A stretch of DNA of 64,000 nt from Tuctoria greenei (Eukaryota > Streptophyta > Magnoliopsida > Poales > Poaceae): assembly GCA_036927565.1 (NCBI GenBank), contig JAYESD010000003.1, forward strand, positions 95,775,591 to 95,839,590. Direction: 5' to 3'. The notes under the pieces are model-generated. The model saw nothing but the letters and a program-made list of their open reading frames with translations. It was not told the origin of the DNA and made no database searches. This document shows, in pieces, positions 54,952 through 64,000 of the stretch. Position 1 is the first letter of the stretch. Each line of letters begins with the position of its first letter. Made by a program: the position numbers and the translations under genes.

Positions 54952-55764
54952 AAGCTAATTGGATGTCTAGATGCGCTCAACCGGTTCATTTCAAGACTGG
55001 CGGAGCGCACGCTTCCCTTCTTCAAGCTGTTGAGGAAGTCCGGACCATTTCATTGGTTCGAAGAAGCAGAAAAGGCATTCCAAGAGCTCAAGCAGCGCCT
55101 CACCACGCTACCAATCTTGGTAGCTCCGAACCCCGGTGAGCCTCTACTACTTTACATTTCTGCAACTACAGAAGTTGTCAGCATGGTCCTGGTCGCGGAA
55201 AGATCTGAGCCACATCCAGTTCAGGAGCCCAGACCCCTCCGGGAGGGTCCGGAGCTACCTGAAAGCGATTTTGGGTCCCAGTCCCCAAGCACTGATCTTC
55301 AAGGAGAAATGCTACAGGATCAACCTCTTTCATCCGAGGGAGTTCAAGAAGATTAGGACCCCTCAGGAAGGGTCCTAGTTGAACAATAAGAAGTTTCAGA
55401 CTCCTCCGAGAGGGTCTGGGAAGCTCATCAAGAAGGGTCGAACCCCTCCGGCAGGGTTCGGGTCGATGGAGAAGAAGCTCCGGGCCCCTCTGAGAGGGTC
55501 CGGACCGTCCAGCGGTCAGTGTACTTCATCAGTGAAGTACTCCATGATGCCAAGACCAGATACATTGAGGTGCATAAGCTGCTTTACGCAGTTCTTATTG
55601 CCTCAAGGAAGCTTTGCCATTATTTCCAAGCCCACAAGATATCTGTGGTAACTTCTTATCCACTGCGTGCTATTCTGCATAACCCTAATTCTATTGAGAA
55701 CATCGCTAAGTGGACAATGAAGCTAGCTGAGTTCAATCTCGAATTCGTGCCATGACAAGCAATC
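54952..55764 (+). pseudogene. Gyp-6 RNase H with a repeat-rich insert, cut by Sire-3
   Basis: Starts LIGCLDALNRFISRLAER and EEAEKAFQELKQRLTTLPIL, then PLLLYISATTEVVSMVLVAE. At about 55200-55515 a repeat-rich stretch interrupts the domain before it resumes as VYFISEVLHDAKTRYIEVHK and SRKLCHYFQAHKI. Stops lie at 55353 and 55376 in the insert. The frame ends at LEFVP-stop, and Sire-3 begins 9 bp later. Confidence 0.8.
55220..55512 (+). repeat. Interspersed GC-rich palindromic repeats inside Gyp-6 RNase H
   Basis: Five imperfect copies of a self-complementary unit, CCCCTCCGGGAGGGTCC, at about 55226, 55359, 55401, 55447 and 55486, spaced 40 bp or more. They encode repeated PSGRVR/PSERVR peptides. 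The family domain normally has only a short linker here. Confidence 0.8.
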
Positions 55765-57267
55765 TGAATGTGGCCTAGGGGGGGGGGGTGAATAGGCCTT
55801 TTGATATTTGTCACAACCTGCAACACTTAATCATCAGATCAAAACTTTAGATATCGGACAAGTATGGTAAAGTGCAGACTAGTCTGGTGTGTACGGACTA
55901 GGTTGATCAAGTTTGATTTGTTAAGTTTGATTCTAGGGTGTAGCAGCGGAAATATACTCGTAATTTATGTGTTGCAAGATTATGTACTAGGGTATATCAC
56001 AAGTCAATCTTAAATTTGATATTTCAACGTAAAGTGAGCAAGATTTATTGAAACCCTAGATTGATATAATGCAAAGAATGATGAACACAAAGCAAGAACA
56101 CAAGAGATTTATCCCGTGGTTCGGCTCCCACAGAGGCAACCTACAACCACGTTGAGGAGTCCACAAAAGGACCGGGTCTTCTCCAACCCTACCCTCGTCG
56201 GATCGCCACAAAGGCCAATCCTCTTCCACTTATCACAAAGGGGGTGAATAATCGAATTCAGTGGGACCCTCTCACACGTTGAGGGCTCCCCTGGATTACA
56301 ACACAAAATAACACCAAGAACACACTCAAAACATTACAATGAAATCACAGGAGTGTGTTAGAGAATCAAACCAAGAGCTCAATGAGTGTTGAACATGTCT
56401 CTCCAATGATCTAGAGTGTATCCTCAAAGGATTGATCTTTGTTGCACTTAATTTCGTGGAGAGATGTGTTTTTGAGGCTCTTGGGAGGTGTGACGGCGCT
56501 AGGGTTCGAGAGAGTTTAAAGTTGGGTCGTGCACCTCTATTTATAGGGGTTTTAGGGTTCAAAAATATCGAACTAGTCCGGTGTGCTATGTGTAGCAAAC
56601 CCTAAGTGTCTCGAAATATTGGACTAGTCCGGCTAGGAGCGAACTTGTCTGATTTTGCCTCTGGAAATCTTCAGACTAGTCTGATGGACATTAGACTTGC
56701 CCGGACATGTGAAACCCTAAGTGGTTATGAGGACAAGTCCGCACTTGGAGGAGTTGTCCGATTTAGGTCAGAGAGTTTTCGGACTAGTCCGTGCTAATAT
56801 TGGACTTGTCCAATTTAGATCAGAATGAATATCAGACTAGTCCAATGGTGATCGGACTTGTCTGATTTTATGTGACTTGTGAAGTGTTTTGAGGACTAGT
56901 CCGCACTGGGGAGGACTAGTCCGATTCTAGTCAGAGAGATATCGGACTTGTCCAATTTCGTGCAGAGAGGATATCGGACTAGTCCGGTGACATTCGGACT
57001 AGTCCGGTCCTGTATAACTTTGTGCAATGTGTGTGTTTAATTGTGATTGAGCTCTTGGGATGTGTTTCCTTAATACACTCCATACACAATGATCTACTAT
57101 TCTTCTTCCTTGAGCTCATCTCCACTTTGCTCTTCATTCTCCCTTCTTTTTGGCACTTTGCTTATTTTGCTATTAAAACTTGTGCTCATATGAACAAAGA
57201 GGTTAGGATCTCATTTGCTTGTCATAAATCATCCAAAACCCACAAGGGATTCCTAGATGCACTTTCA
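55765..57267 (-). repeat. Sire-3 3' LTR
   Basis: 1503 bp, TGAATGTGGCC...GCACTTTCA, with the GGGGGTGAATAGGCC phrase shared with Sire-1. Palindromes and half-sites of GGACTAGTCC lie at 56570-57010; TATA (minus CCCTATAAATAGAGG) near 56538-56549. Confidence 0.9.
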
Positions 57268-57283
57268 ATCTCCCCCTTTTTGG
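57268..57283 (-). other. Polypurine tract of Sire-3
   Basis: Minus CCAAAAAGGGGGAGAT directly before TGAAAGTGC of the LTR. Confidence 0.82.
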
Positions 57284-57670
57284 TGATTGATGACAACCAA
57301 TTGAGATTTCACAAAAGTGATAAAAATTGAGATTATCATAAAGTATGCACATATGAGTCTAAAATACATCAAGCAATGAAAACATAATCCATATGTGCAT
57401 TCTTTATGGTGGGATGCATAACTAAGTATGTTGAAATAATGAGAATGACATAATTGACATTAATCAACCAAAATCAAGCATATATGTCATTCTAGGAGAA
57501 AAATCACATAACTCAACAATTACTTCTCAAAAGATCATAACATTACATCACAGAACCATAATTAACTTAAGAACATAGTTAAAGCTTTACAACCCGCAAA
57601 ATAGTCAAAAAGCATAAAAGAGAGCTCTCTCCTCGCATCCTATAGCTAAGACTAAGACTCTCCCTCAATC

Positions 57671-57701
57671 TCTCCCCCTTTGGCATCAAGACACCAAAAA
57701 G
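57671..57701 (-). other. Second polypurine-like motif of Sire-3
   Basis: Same TTGGTGTCTTGATG plus CCAAAGGGGGAGA motif as in Sire-1 and Sire-2, about 25 nt past the ORF3 stop at 57726. Confidence 0.68.
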
Positions 57702-57725
57702 AAGGAGAGGAGGGACCTAAAGTCT

Positions 57726-59310
57726 TCACTCCTCACAATCGGTCCTCTCATCGTCTTCATCGTCGTCTTCTGGCTCATGAGGAGGAGGAGGAGGAGGAGG
57801 AGGTGCGGAGCCACTCGAGCCCCCAATGCCAAAGTAGGTAAGCTTAGAGGGGGTCAAGGGCCCGAGCTCGGTGATGTCAGGGTTGGAGTCCTCATATTCA
57901 CTGGAGATCCAATGGGCTCGATCTCCAGCTTCTGGCAAATCTGCTTCACATTTGCCTTGACATACTTCATGTCTTCCTTTCTCTTCTTGTTCAGCTTGTG
58001 GGCCCTCACTTCGGCCTTTTTGCAGGAGACAAATGTAGTAGCCAAGTACTTGAAGATCCCACTAGCAGATCCCCTTTAAGGAGCTGCCCTAGTAGCAGGG
58101 GCAGCCCTTGCATCTTCATTTCTTCTCACCGGAGCCTCAGGACTGGAGGCTGGAGAGGGAGCAGCCTGGATGCTTGGCTTCTGAGGCATCTGAGGCCTCA
58201 AAGGTAGGTGCTCCACATCTTTCACAGACTCTATGCCAGTGACTTTCTCAATCATAAACATAAGATAGGGAGCATAGCCACATGACCTGTTGGGCGTGCA
58301 AGATATGTTGACCATGTCATTCCAAATATAATCTGCCACATCAAACTGATGGTCCTTGCTTATGACCCTCATCAGGGTTCGAAGATAGCCCTACACACTC
58401 CCATCATCTCCATCCTTGGGAGCAATAGTCTTTCTCAAGACTCTGTTCAGAACCACAAAGAAAGGCTTCATGTTCTTTGTGGAGGGAGGGTTGAACTTGG
58501 AGTTTGACTCATATAGGAACTTCATCCTATCCTTCTCAATGACACCTATGTTGTGGATGATCAAGCAGTCAGGTCTTGAGGTGTCAAGGTGAAGCAGGCT
58601 TGCAAAATCTTCTTGAGTTATACTGTACTTGGATCCGGGAGTCATCCAAGTAACACTCTCTTCATCTTCACTCAAGAAGTGGCATGTCGCAAAGAATTGC
58701 GCAATGACCTCTTCATTCCAATTGTTTATGAAGGCAAAGAGGTCCTTCAGTCCATGTCACTCAATTGCTTCCACCACTTCGATGAATGGGGAGCAGCCCT
58801 TTTTCTCAAAATGTGCCCAATCAATCCATTGACTGCGCACTATCGGGGTCTTCATTGGGAGATACACAGATTTGTAAAAATCTGCATGGAAATTGCCGCA
58901 AAATCTGCCGTTGGCAGCTTGCTTCAGATGGCCATACCAATTAATGCTCCTGAACTTCGCTGCCGATTCACTGCCCTTCCCACTGAATTTCTCTTCAGTG
59001 GGGTCCCGGACCCTTTCCCTCGGAGCATGCAGCTTCAACGGGCCAACTGGACCCGTTGCTATTCCTTTGCCCTTGCCCTTGGCTAGGCGGGCACTTGCCG
59101 AGCTAGGGCCACCACCGGTGGTAGCCCTAGAAGCTGACACCTTGGAGGCCAGCTTCTTCGCTAGCACTTTCCTCCGAGCCTGTGGAGGAGACGGAGCTGG
59201 CTCGGAAGGACGCTCTTGGCGTTTCTTGCCAAGGCTCATCGAGGGCCGAGGTGCCACCTCTTGGTCCATCTCGGCCTCGAAATCAGAAATCTCATCATTT
59301 GTGCTCGACA
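57726..59310 (-). pseudogene. Sire-3 ORF3, accessory protein of unknown function, stops and frameshifts
   Basis: The likely start is MSSTNDEISDFEAEMDQE at 59310, preceded by TTCATTCTCAG that could be a splice acceptor. A basic region (GKKRQERP, KVLAKKLASK), then FHADFYKSVYLPMK and SQWIDWAHFEKK. An in-frame TGA near 58757 is followed in frame by HGLKDLFAFI, EVIAQFFAT, ESVTWMTPGSKYSIT and VLNRVLRKTIAPKDGD; a TAG near 58392 is followed by NRSCGYAPYLMFMIEKVTG and a proline/alanine-rich part. The frame shifts near 58076 and the last piece (57938-57726) ends in eight prolines and EPEDDDEDDER. Close homologue of Sire-1 ORF3. Function unknown. Confidence 0.7.
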
Positions 59311-60299
59311 TGTCCTGAGAATGAATTGTGTAAGGCATGAATTAGTATTGATGATTCAAGGCATGGGTGAGAAAGAATAACAAGGCATTGCATTGAGGGA
59401 TTGACAGGTTAGGTTTTGATTTCAGAAAAATCGGACTTGTCCGGTGTACAGGCACGGACTAGTCCGGGGTGATCGGACTTGTCCGTGCATGGACCGGACT
59501 AGTCCGGTATTCATCCTCAAAAACCTAAGCGACTGGACAAATGTTGATTCCTAATGCAGAGCTAGCTTAGCATATATGTAATACATCAAGTAGGCATGTA
59601 TATAGTGAAAGATGCTAGGCTATTCGATCAACAATGAAGAAAATAGAGGTTTCTAGGGTTAGGGTGAAAATTATCGAAGAAATTGATTGATTCTCAAAGA
59701 AGGAGGTGTTGAAGTCCGGACTTGTCCGCGAACTTCAATCTTCGAGGGAGGAAGCTTGATTTCCACCCAAATGCGGAGCTTTTTGGTGGAGGGGATGCAA
59801 AATTGCCTTGGGAGCTCGAGTATGAGAGAGAGAATGCGTAAGGCAAGAGTGAGGATGAAGGGATTAGGGTTTGGCGGCGGCTGGGGTTAAGGACACAAAA
59901 AATCAGACAAGTCCAGAGACGACCGAACTAGTCCGAACTTTTCCAGATGCTATATCGGACTAGTCCGTTGTCTACCGGACTAGTCCGGCCTAACCGGCAC
60001 TCCGCGGACTAGTCTGCATGGGCGGACTAGTCCGGGTAACCATGGGCTAGTCCGTGGTCACCAGGCAAGAATATCTTAGCCCATTCATATATATTTGAAG
60101 GTACATATTTAGAAAATAGGGAGGCAAATAAAATCAAATAATCTTGATGAATATGATTAGTAAGCATACAACAATCAAGCAATGATCATAATTCACCAAG
60201 ATCTAGTAACTGACATAGATTTTCGGAAGAAACTTGAGAGAGATGATGTTCACAATCCAATCAATATATTTTGAAGAATTCATATAGGTATGCAACATT
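59311..60299 (-). promoter_or_regulatory. Leader region upstream of Sire-3 ORF3, with two palindrome clusters
   Basis: On the minus strand: TATATATG near 60082-60091, palindromes CGGACTAGTCCG (59925-60060), a leader-like part with AAACCCTAATCCC and CTCTCTCTC (59640-59880), a second palindrome cluster (59425-59515), then TTCATTCTCAG before the ORF3 ATG. It parallels 6584-7498 of Sire-1. No ORF of its own. Confidence 0.45.
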
Positions 60300-61058
60300 T
60301 CAAGCCACACTCCGAGCATCAAGGATGTTTAGCTCATTTTGGAGTTCACAAAAGCGCTTTTCATCAAGTGGCTTGGTGAATATGTTGGCCAATTGCTTTT
60401 GGGTGTTCACATGTGAAATGGCTATATCTCCTTTCATGGAGTGGTCTCTCAAGAAGTGATGCCTTATGTCTATGTGTTTTGTTCTAGAGTGCTCAACGGG
60501 ATTATGGGCAATTTTAATGGCACTCTCATTGTCACAAAGGAGTGGAATACAGTTTATATTGTAACCGTAATCCCTTAGAGTTTGTCGCATCCAAAGGAGT
60601 TATGCACAACAACTCCCGGCTGCAACATACTTCTCTTCGGCTGTGGATAAGGCAATGAAATTTTGTTTCATGGAGGACCCAGAAACTAAAGATCTCCCTA
60701 GGAATTGGCATGTACCGGAGGTACTTTTTCTATCTACTTTGCATCTGACATAATCTGCATCGGAGTAACCAATGAGATTGAATTTTGATCCTTTTGGGTA
60801 CCAAAGACCAAGGTTGGGTGTAGGAACTAAATATCTCAAGATCCTTGTTACGGCTATCAAGTGTGACTCCTTAGGATTGGCTTGAAACCTTGCACACAAA
60901 CATACACTCAGCATAACGTCTGGCCTAGATACACATAAATAGAGTAGAGATCCAATCATGGAGCGATATACCTTTTGGTCGATGCTAGGTCCATCTTCAT
61001 TGAGATCCAAGTGGCCATTCGTTGCCATGGGAGTCTTTATGGGCTTTTCCTTGTCCAT
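60300..61058 (-). pseudogene. Sire-3 pol: RNase H
   Basis: 61058-60600 carries YRSMIGSLLYLCVSRPD, VDRKSTSGTCQFLG and ALSTAEEKYVAAGSCCA; a TAA at 60600-60602 (for CAA) is followed in frame by LLWMRQTLRDYGYN, LLCDNESAIKIAHNP and ANIFTKPLDEKRF, ending LDARSVA-stop. One stop, and Glu-Lys-Tyr for Ala-Glu-Tyr in the active-site region. Confidence 0.86.
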
Positions 61059-61970
61059 CCCAAACTTCTTGAGTATGTCTTGAGTGTACTTCGTTTGGCT
61101 TATAAAGTCCCTTCCCTTTGTTGTCTCACTTGGAATCCCAAGAAATACTTTAGCTCTCTCATCATGGACATCTCAAACCTATCTATCATGATTTTACTAA
61201 ATTCCTCACGAAAGGATTGATTAGTTGACCCAAAGATTATATCATCAACGTAAATTTGACAAATAAAAAGATCATTGTCAAAATTCTTTGTAAATAGTGT
61301 ATAATCTACTTTGCCAATCTTAAAGCCATTTTCAATTAAGAAATCTCTAAGGCACTCATACCAAGCTCTAGGAGCTTGTTTGAGGCCGTAGAGAGCCTTA
61401 CGCAATTTAAATACGTGGTCGGGGAACTCTTCGTCTTCAAACCCAGGGGGTTGCTCCACATACACCTCCTCCTTGATTGGTCCGTTGAGGAAGGCGCTTT
61501 TCACATCCATTTGATAGAGCTTGAAATCATGGTGAGTAGCATATGCAAGTAATATTCTAATAGATTCAAGTCTAGCTACGGGAGCAAAGGTCTCATCGAG
61601 ATCCAAACCTTCGACTTGTGAATACCCTATGGCCACAAGTTGTGCCTTGTTCCTTGTCACCACCCCGTGTTCATCTTGTTTGTTGGGGGAAGACCCACTT
61701 GGTGCCGACAATGTTCGCTTTGGGTCTTACCCCGAGTTCCCACACCTCATTCCGCTTGACATTGTTCAATTCTTCTTGCATTGACACCACCCAATCCGGA
61801 TCATTCAATGCATCCTCAATCCTGCGTGGTTCTAAAAAGGATACAAACGAATAGTGCTCACAAAAGTTAGCTATGCGAGATCTAGTGGTTACTCCCTTTT
61901 GGATGTCACCGATGATATTGTCGATTGGGTGATCCCTTTGGACGCATTGGTGTACTCTTGGGTGTGGCAC
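61059..61970 (-). pseudogene. Sire-3 pol: reverse transcriptase
   Basis: 61970-61690 carries RDHPIDNIIGDIQKGVTTRS and KANIVGTKWVF; a C-run length change near 61685 shifts frame; 61690-61100 is open with QLVAIGYSQVEGLDLDETFAP, DVKSAFLNGPIKEEVYVEQP, LYGLKQAPRAWYECL and the intact YVDDIIFGSTN. A second shift near 61105 separates it from RNase H. Catalytic residues are kept. Confidence 0.88.
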
Positions 61971-62159
61971 TTGAGGCGTTGTATCTTCATGATTATCTTC
62001 TTCTCCCCTAAATGGTTGCCTTCATTGACTTGTTGATTATCTTCGTATTCTTGTGGTTGATCTTGTGTGGAAGCTCCTCCTTGATCATTGACCTTCTCTT
62101 GTGGCTCATCTTGCTCATGCACGTGTAGAGGTGACTCTTGTGGTCAAACTTCACCTAAG

Positions 62160-62802
62160 GCCATTCTTTTCAATGCTTGACAAGGAACTTCTTATCTACC
62201 TAGTACACATGGATCAACTTGCTCCTTTTGGGAGCCATTAGTTTCATTGAACACTACGTCACGTGCTACTTCAACAAGCCCGGAGGTCTTGTTGAAAACA
62301 CGATAGGCGTAAGTGTTCGAATCATAGCCAAGCAAGAAACCTTCATCGAACTTTGAAGTGAACTTTGAAGTCATGTGCTTCTTGTTTAAAATATACATGG
62401 AGAATCGAAAACTCGAAAATATGAAATATTTGGCTTGTTACCGGTGAGTAGCTCATAAGATGTCTTCTTGAGTAGTCGATGAAGATAAAGTCGATTTACG
62501 GCGTGGCAAGCGGTGTTAATCGCTTCTGCCCAAAATTGATCTGAGGTCTTGTACTCATCGAGCATTGTTCTTGCCGTCTCTATGAGTGTTCGGTTCTTTC
62601 TTTCGGCAACTCCGTTTTGTTGTGGGGAGTACGGAGCTGAAAACTCGTGCTTTATGCCTTCTTGATCAAGGTACTCCTCCACTTGTGTGTTCTTGAACTC
62701 CGTGTCGTTGTCGCTTCGAATGTTCTTGATTGTCAATGAGAATTCGTTTTGAGCTTGCTTGAAGAACTTCTTGAGTATTCCTTGTGTTTCTGACTTATCA
62801 TG
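62160..62802 (-). pseudogene. Sire-3 pol: integrase core, cut by Gyp-7
   Basis: From HDKSETQGILKKFFKQAQNEF at the Gyp-7 edge: second catalytic Asp in NIRSDNDTEF, Glu in SPQQNGVAERKN, WAEAINTACHAVNRLYLHR and GNKPNISYFRVF; then, after a shift near 62390, LNKKHMTSKFTSKFDEGFLLGYD and VEVARDVVFNETNGS. The first 35 or so residues of the longer open frame to 62919 come from the Gyp-7 LTR, not from pol. Confidence 0.85.
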
Positions 62803-63646
62803 TGTCGGTGGTTTGGAACCGGCAGATCTCCCTACACTACTAAAGTGATATCGGAGTTTGATGTTCGGTGTGGGCGCCGGAGATTCAAGAAGGTGAATAA
62901 GAATTGACACAGGAGACACAAGAATTTACGTGGTTCGGGCCGCCTGAGCGTAATACCCTACTCCACGGGTGTGTTGGTGTTGTATTAGCAGTATGAGCTT
63001 GTGATGAGCATAAGAGCGCATGTGTCTCTGGCGTATCCCCGTGTGTATGCGTCGACCTGTCCTTTTATAGTACAAGGGCAGGCCGTTACAGGTTAGCCTG
63101 GCCCGACATGTGGCCCCGGCGGTTACTAGTATTGATACATGTTTAATTGCCCTTAATGACCCTGTAACTGGCTTTGATAGCACCGTTACTGGTGTTAAGA
63201 TCGTCCGTTAAGTGTCATTAATATGTCATTAATGACACTTAATCGGGTCTTGAAGTCCTTGGCTCTCCTTTAAAGATCCGGAGCCGTTGCGGGGTCTTCC
63301 GGAGGTTAGAAGCTAAAGATCCGACGATTGGACAAGTGGTAGCTCTGGAGCTTGCTGTGGGAAACAGGTAGCTCCAGGGCTACCAGACACATGTCAGGTC
63401 CGGAGCTTCTCTCGGTCTGGGGTTAAGTCCGGAGGTGCCGTTTCGGTACATGGCCCGGAGCTTCCCCCTTATGGGCGGTAGCTCCGGTTTGGTAGTACAC
63501 GTGGTGACCAAGGGATTAACCATGTTGAAGAAGCGGGCCCGGTTATGTTTGACATGTGGGCCTCCGAGGGTCTTCAAACCAAGTAGATGACTTTCCTTTG
63601 AGATCTTTGTAACCTCAAGGGGTGTACGGTTTCTAGGGTACCGACA
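62803..63646 (-). repeat. Gyp-7 3' LTR (Gypsy)
   Basis: 844 bp with TGTCGGT...ACCGACA ends. TATA on the minus strand (GTACTATAAAAGGACAGG, 63063-63070) gives a minus orientation. It shares length, the GGTACCC start, GGGGCCACATG and AGCTCC phrases with the Gyp-6 LTR. Confidence 0.82.
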
Positions 63647-64000
63647 GTGGCCCCCTGGACCTACCTCCGGGGAAGATCACTGGGGTGAAGTCATTCCGCC
63701 GGAGGTGGGTCCATCCTCGCGACTCTTGAACTGAGTCTTCAAGGGTCTTTGAAGGTGCCGTTGGCAGGGATTTATAGTTAGATCCCCGCCGCGTGGCGCA
63801 CCTCGTGCGGCAGATGAGATCTTTGACGTGCGGATCTCACGCAATTGAAGGTCGTCGGTTCCCGATACGAAAACCGTATCGGTTCCGCGTGCCTTGTCAG
63901 GCCGCCGCCTTTGGGTTTCCCGCCTCTTGATGGCAACCGTTCGCCTGGGTGAGAGCCTCGACTTGATCGTCGGGGTGGTCCCGGGCCCTCTTGTCATCGG
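63647..64000 (-). mobile_element. Gyp-7 internal 3' region, running off the window
   Basis: Begins with a PPT-like tract (minus GGTCCAGGGGGCCAC). The remaining GC-rich 340 bp is open on the minus strand (63997-63677) but has no domain I recognise; probably the 3' untranslated or pol tail part. Confidence 0.6.

Larger units (their letters stand above)
50854..64000 (+). mobile_element. Gyp-6: Gypsy retrotransposon, 5' part, hosting Sire-3
   Basis: 5' LTR 50854-51695, PBS, then gag, protease, RT and RNase H on the plus strand to 55764, where Sire-3 interrupts RNase H after LAEFNLEFVP. The rest of pol and the 3' LTR are beyond the window. LTR and polyprotein type match Gyp-7. Confidence 0.82.
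55765..64000 (-). mobile_element. Sire-3: Sirevirus-type Copia element, 3' part
   Basis: 3' LTR 55765-57267, PPT, second PPT motif, ORF3, RNase H, RT and integrase on the minus strand, interrupted in integrase by Gyp-7 at 62803. gag and the 5' LTR are beyond the window. The polyprotein is very similar to Sire-1, with the same CGGACTAGTCCG palindromes. Confidence 0.88.

Noticed and set aside
62803..62919. N-terminal part of the Sire-3 integrase ORF as a novel fusion
   Set aside because: It is Gyp-7 LTR sequence read in frame by chance across the insertion junction.

Overview
This window is plant nuclear DNA, almost certainly from a grass and probably a panicoid one. It is a dense nest of LTR retrotransposons with no complete host gene. 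The grass assignment rests on the families present: Copia/Sirevirus elements with palindrome-rich LTRs, Angela-like and Tekay-like LTRs, GC-rich leaders, tRNA-Met primer sites and a CACTA-like fragment. I could not run database searches, so lineage names come from motifs and layout.

Layout, left to right. 1-1662 is a minus-strand Gypsy LTR cut by the window edge; it sits inside the 3' LTR (1663-2295) of a minus-strand Copia element, Cop-A, whose body is spread from about 1.7 to 36.3 kb. Cop-A is split twice. The first insertion is Sire-1 (2830-26816, TSD GTGTC), a Sirevirus whose 5' LTR holds a second Sirevirus, Sire-2 (13392-25535, TSD GAAAG). The second is Gyp-2 (28531-33072), a young gag-only Gypsy element flanked by a 161-bp direct duplication of Cop-A sequence instead of a 4-6 bp target duplication. 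After about 330 bp of unassigned DNA comes Cop-B (36645-45861, minus). Its 3' LTR carries a Gypsy solo LTR with a 230-240 bp inverted duplication of its TATA region, and its leader holds a Gypsy integrase-LTR fragment. From 46.0 to 46.7 kb are decayed exon-like pieces of two host genes (a GT31 galactosyltransferase and a YY1-like C2H2 zinc finger). Next come an Angela-like solo LTR (46757-47263, TSD CTAGG), a CACTA-like remnant and a Gypsy 3' end with LTR (48045-48726).

The right end is a second nest running off the window: Sire-4 (from 48727, minus) holds Gyp-6 (from 50854, plus), which holds Sire-3 (from 55765, minus), which holds Gyp-7 (from 62803, minus). Gyp-6 and Gyp-7 belong to one LTR family.

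Nearly all coding regions are pseudogenes. Sire-2 is the best preserved, with only a few lesions. The most interesting shared feature is an extra ORF ('ORF3') between RNase H and the 3' LTR in Sire-1, Sire-2 and Sire-3. It has a basic N-terminus, a conserved middle domain, and proline-rich then acidic C-terminal parts. It is preceded by copies of the palindromic repeats also found in the LTRs, plus TATA-like and leader-like sequence, and is followed by a second polypurine motif. This suggests an internal expression unit for an accessory protein.
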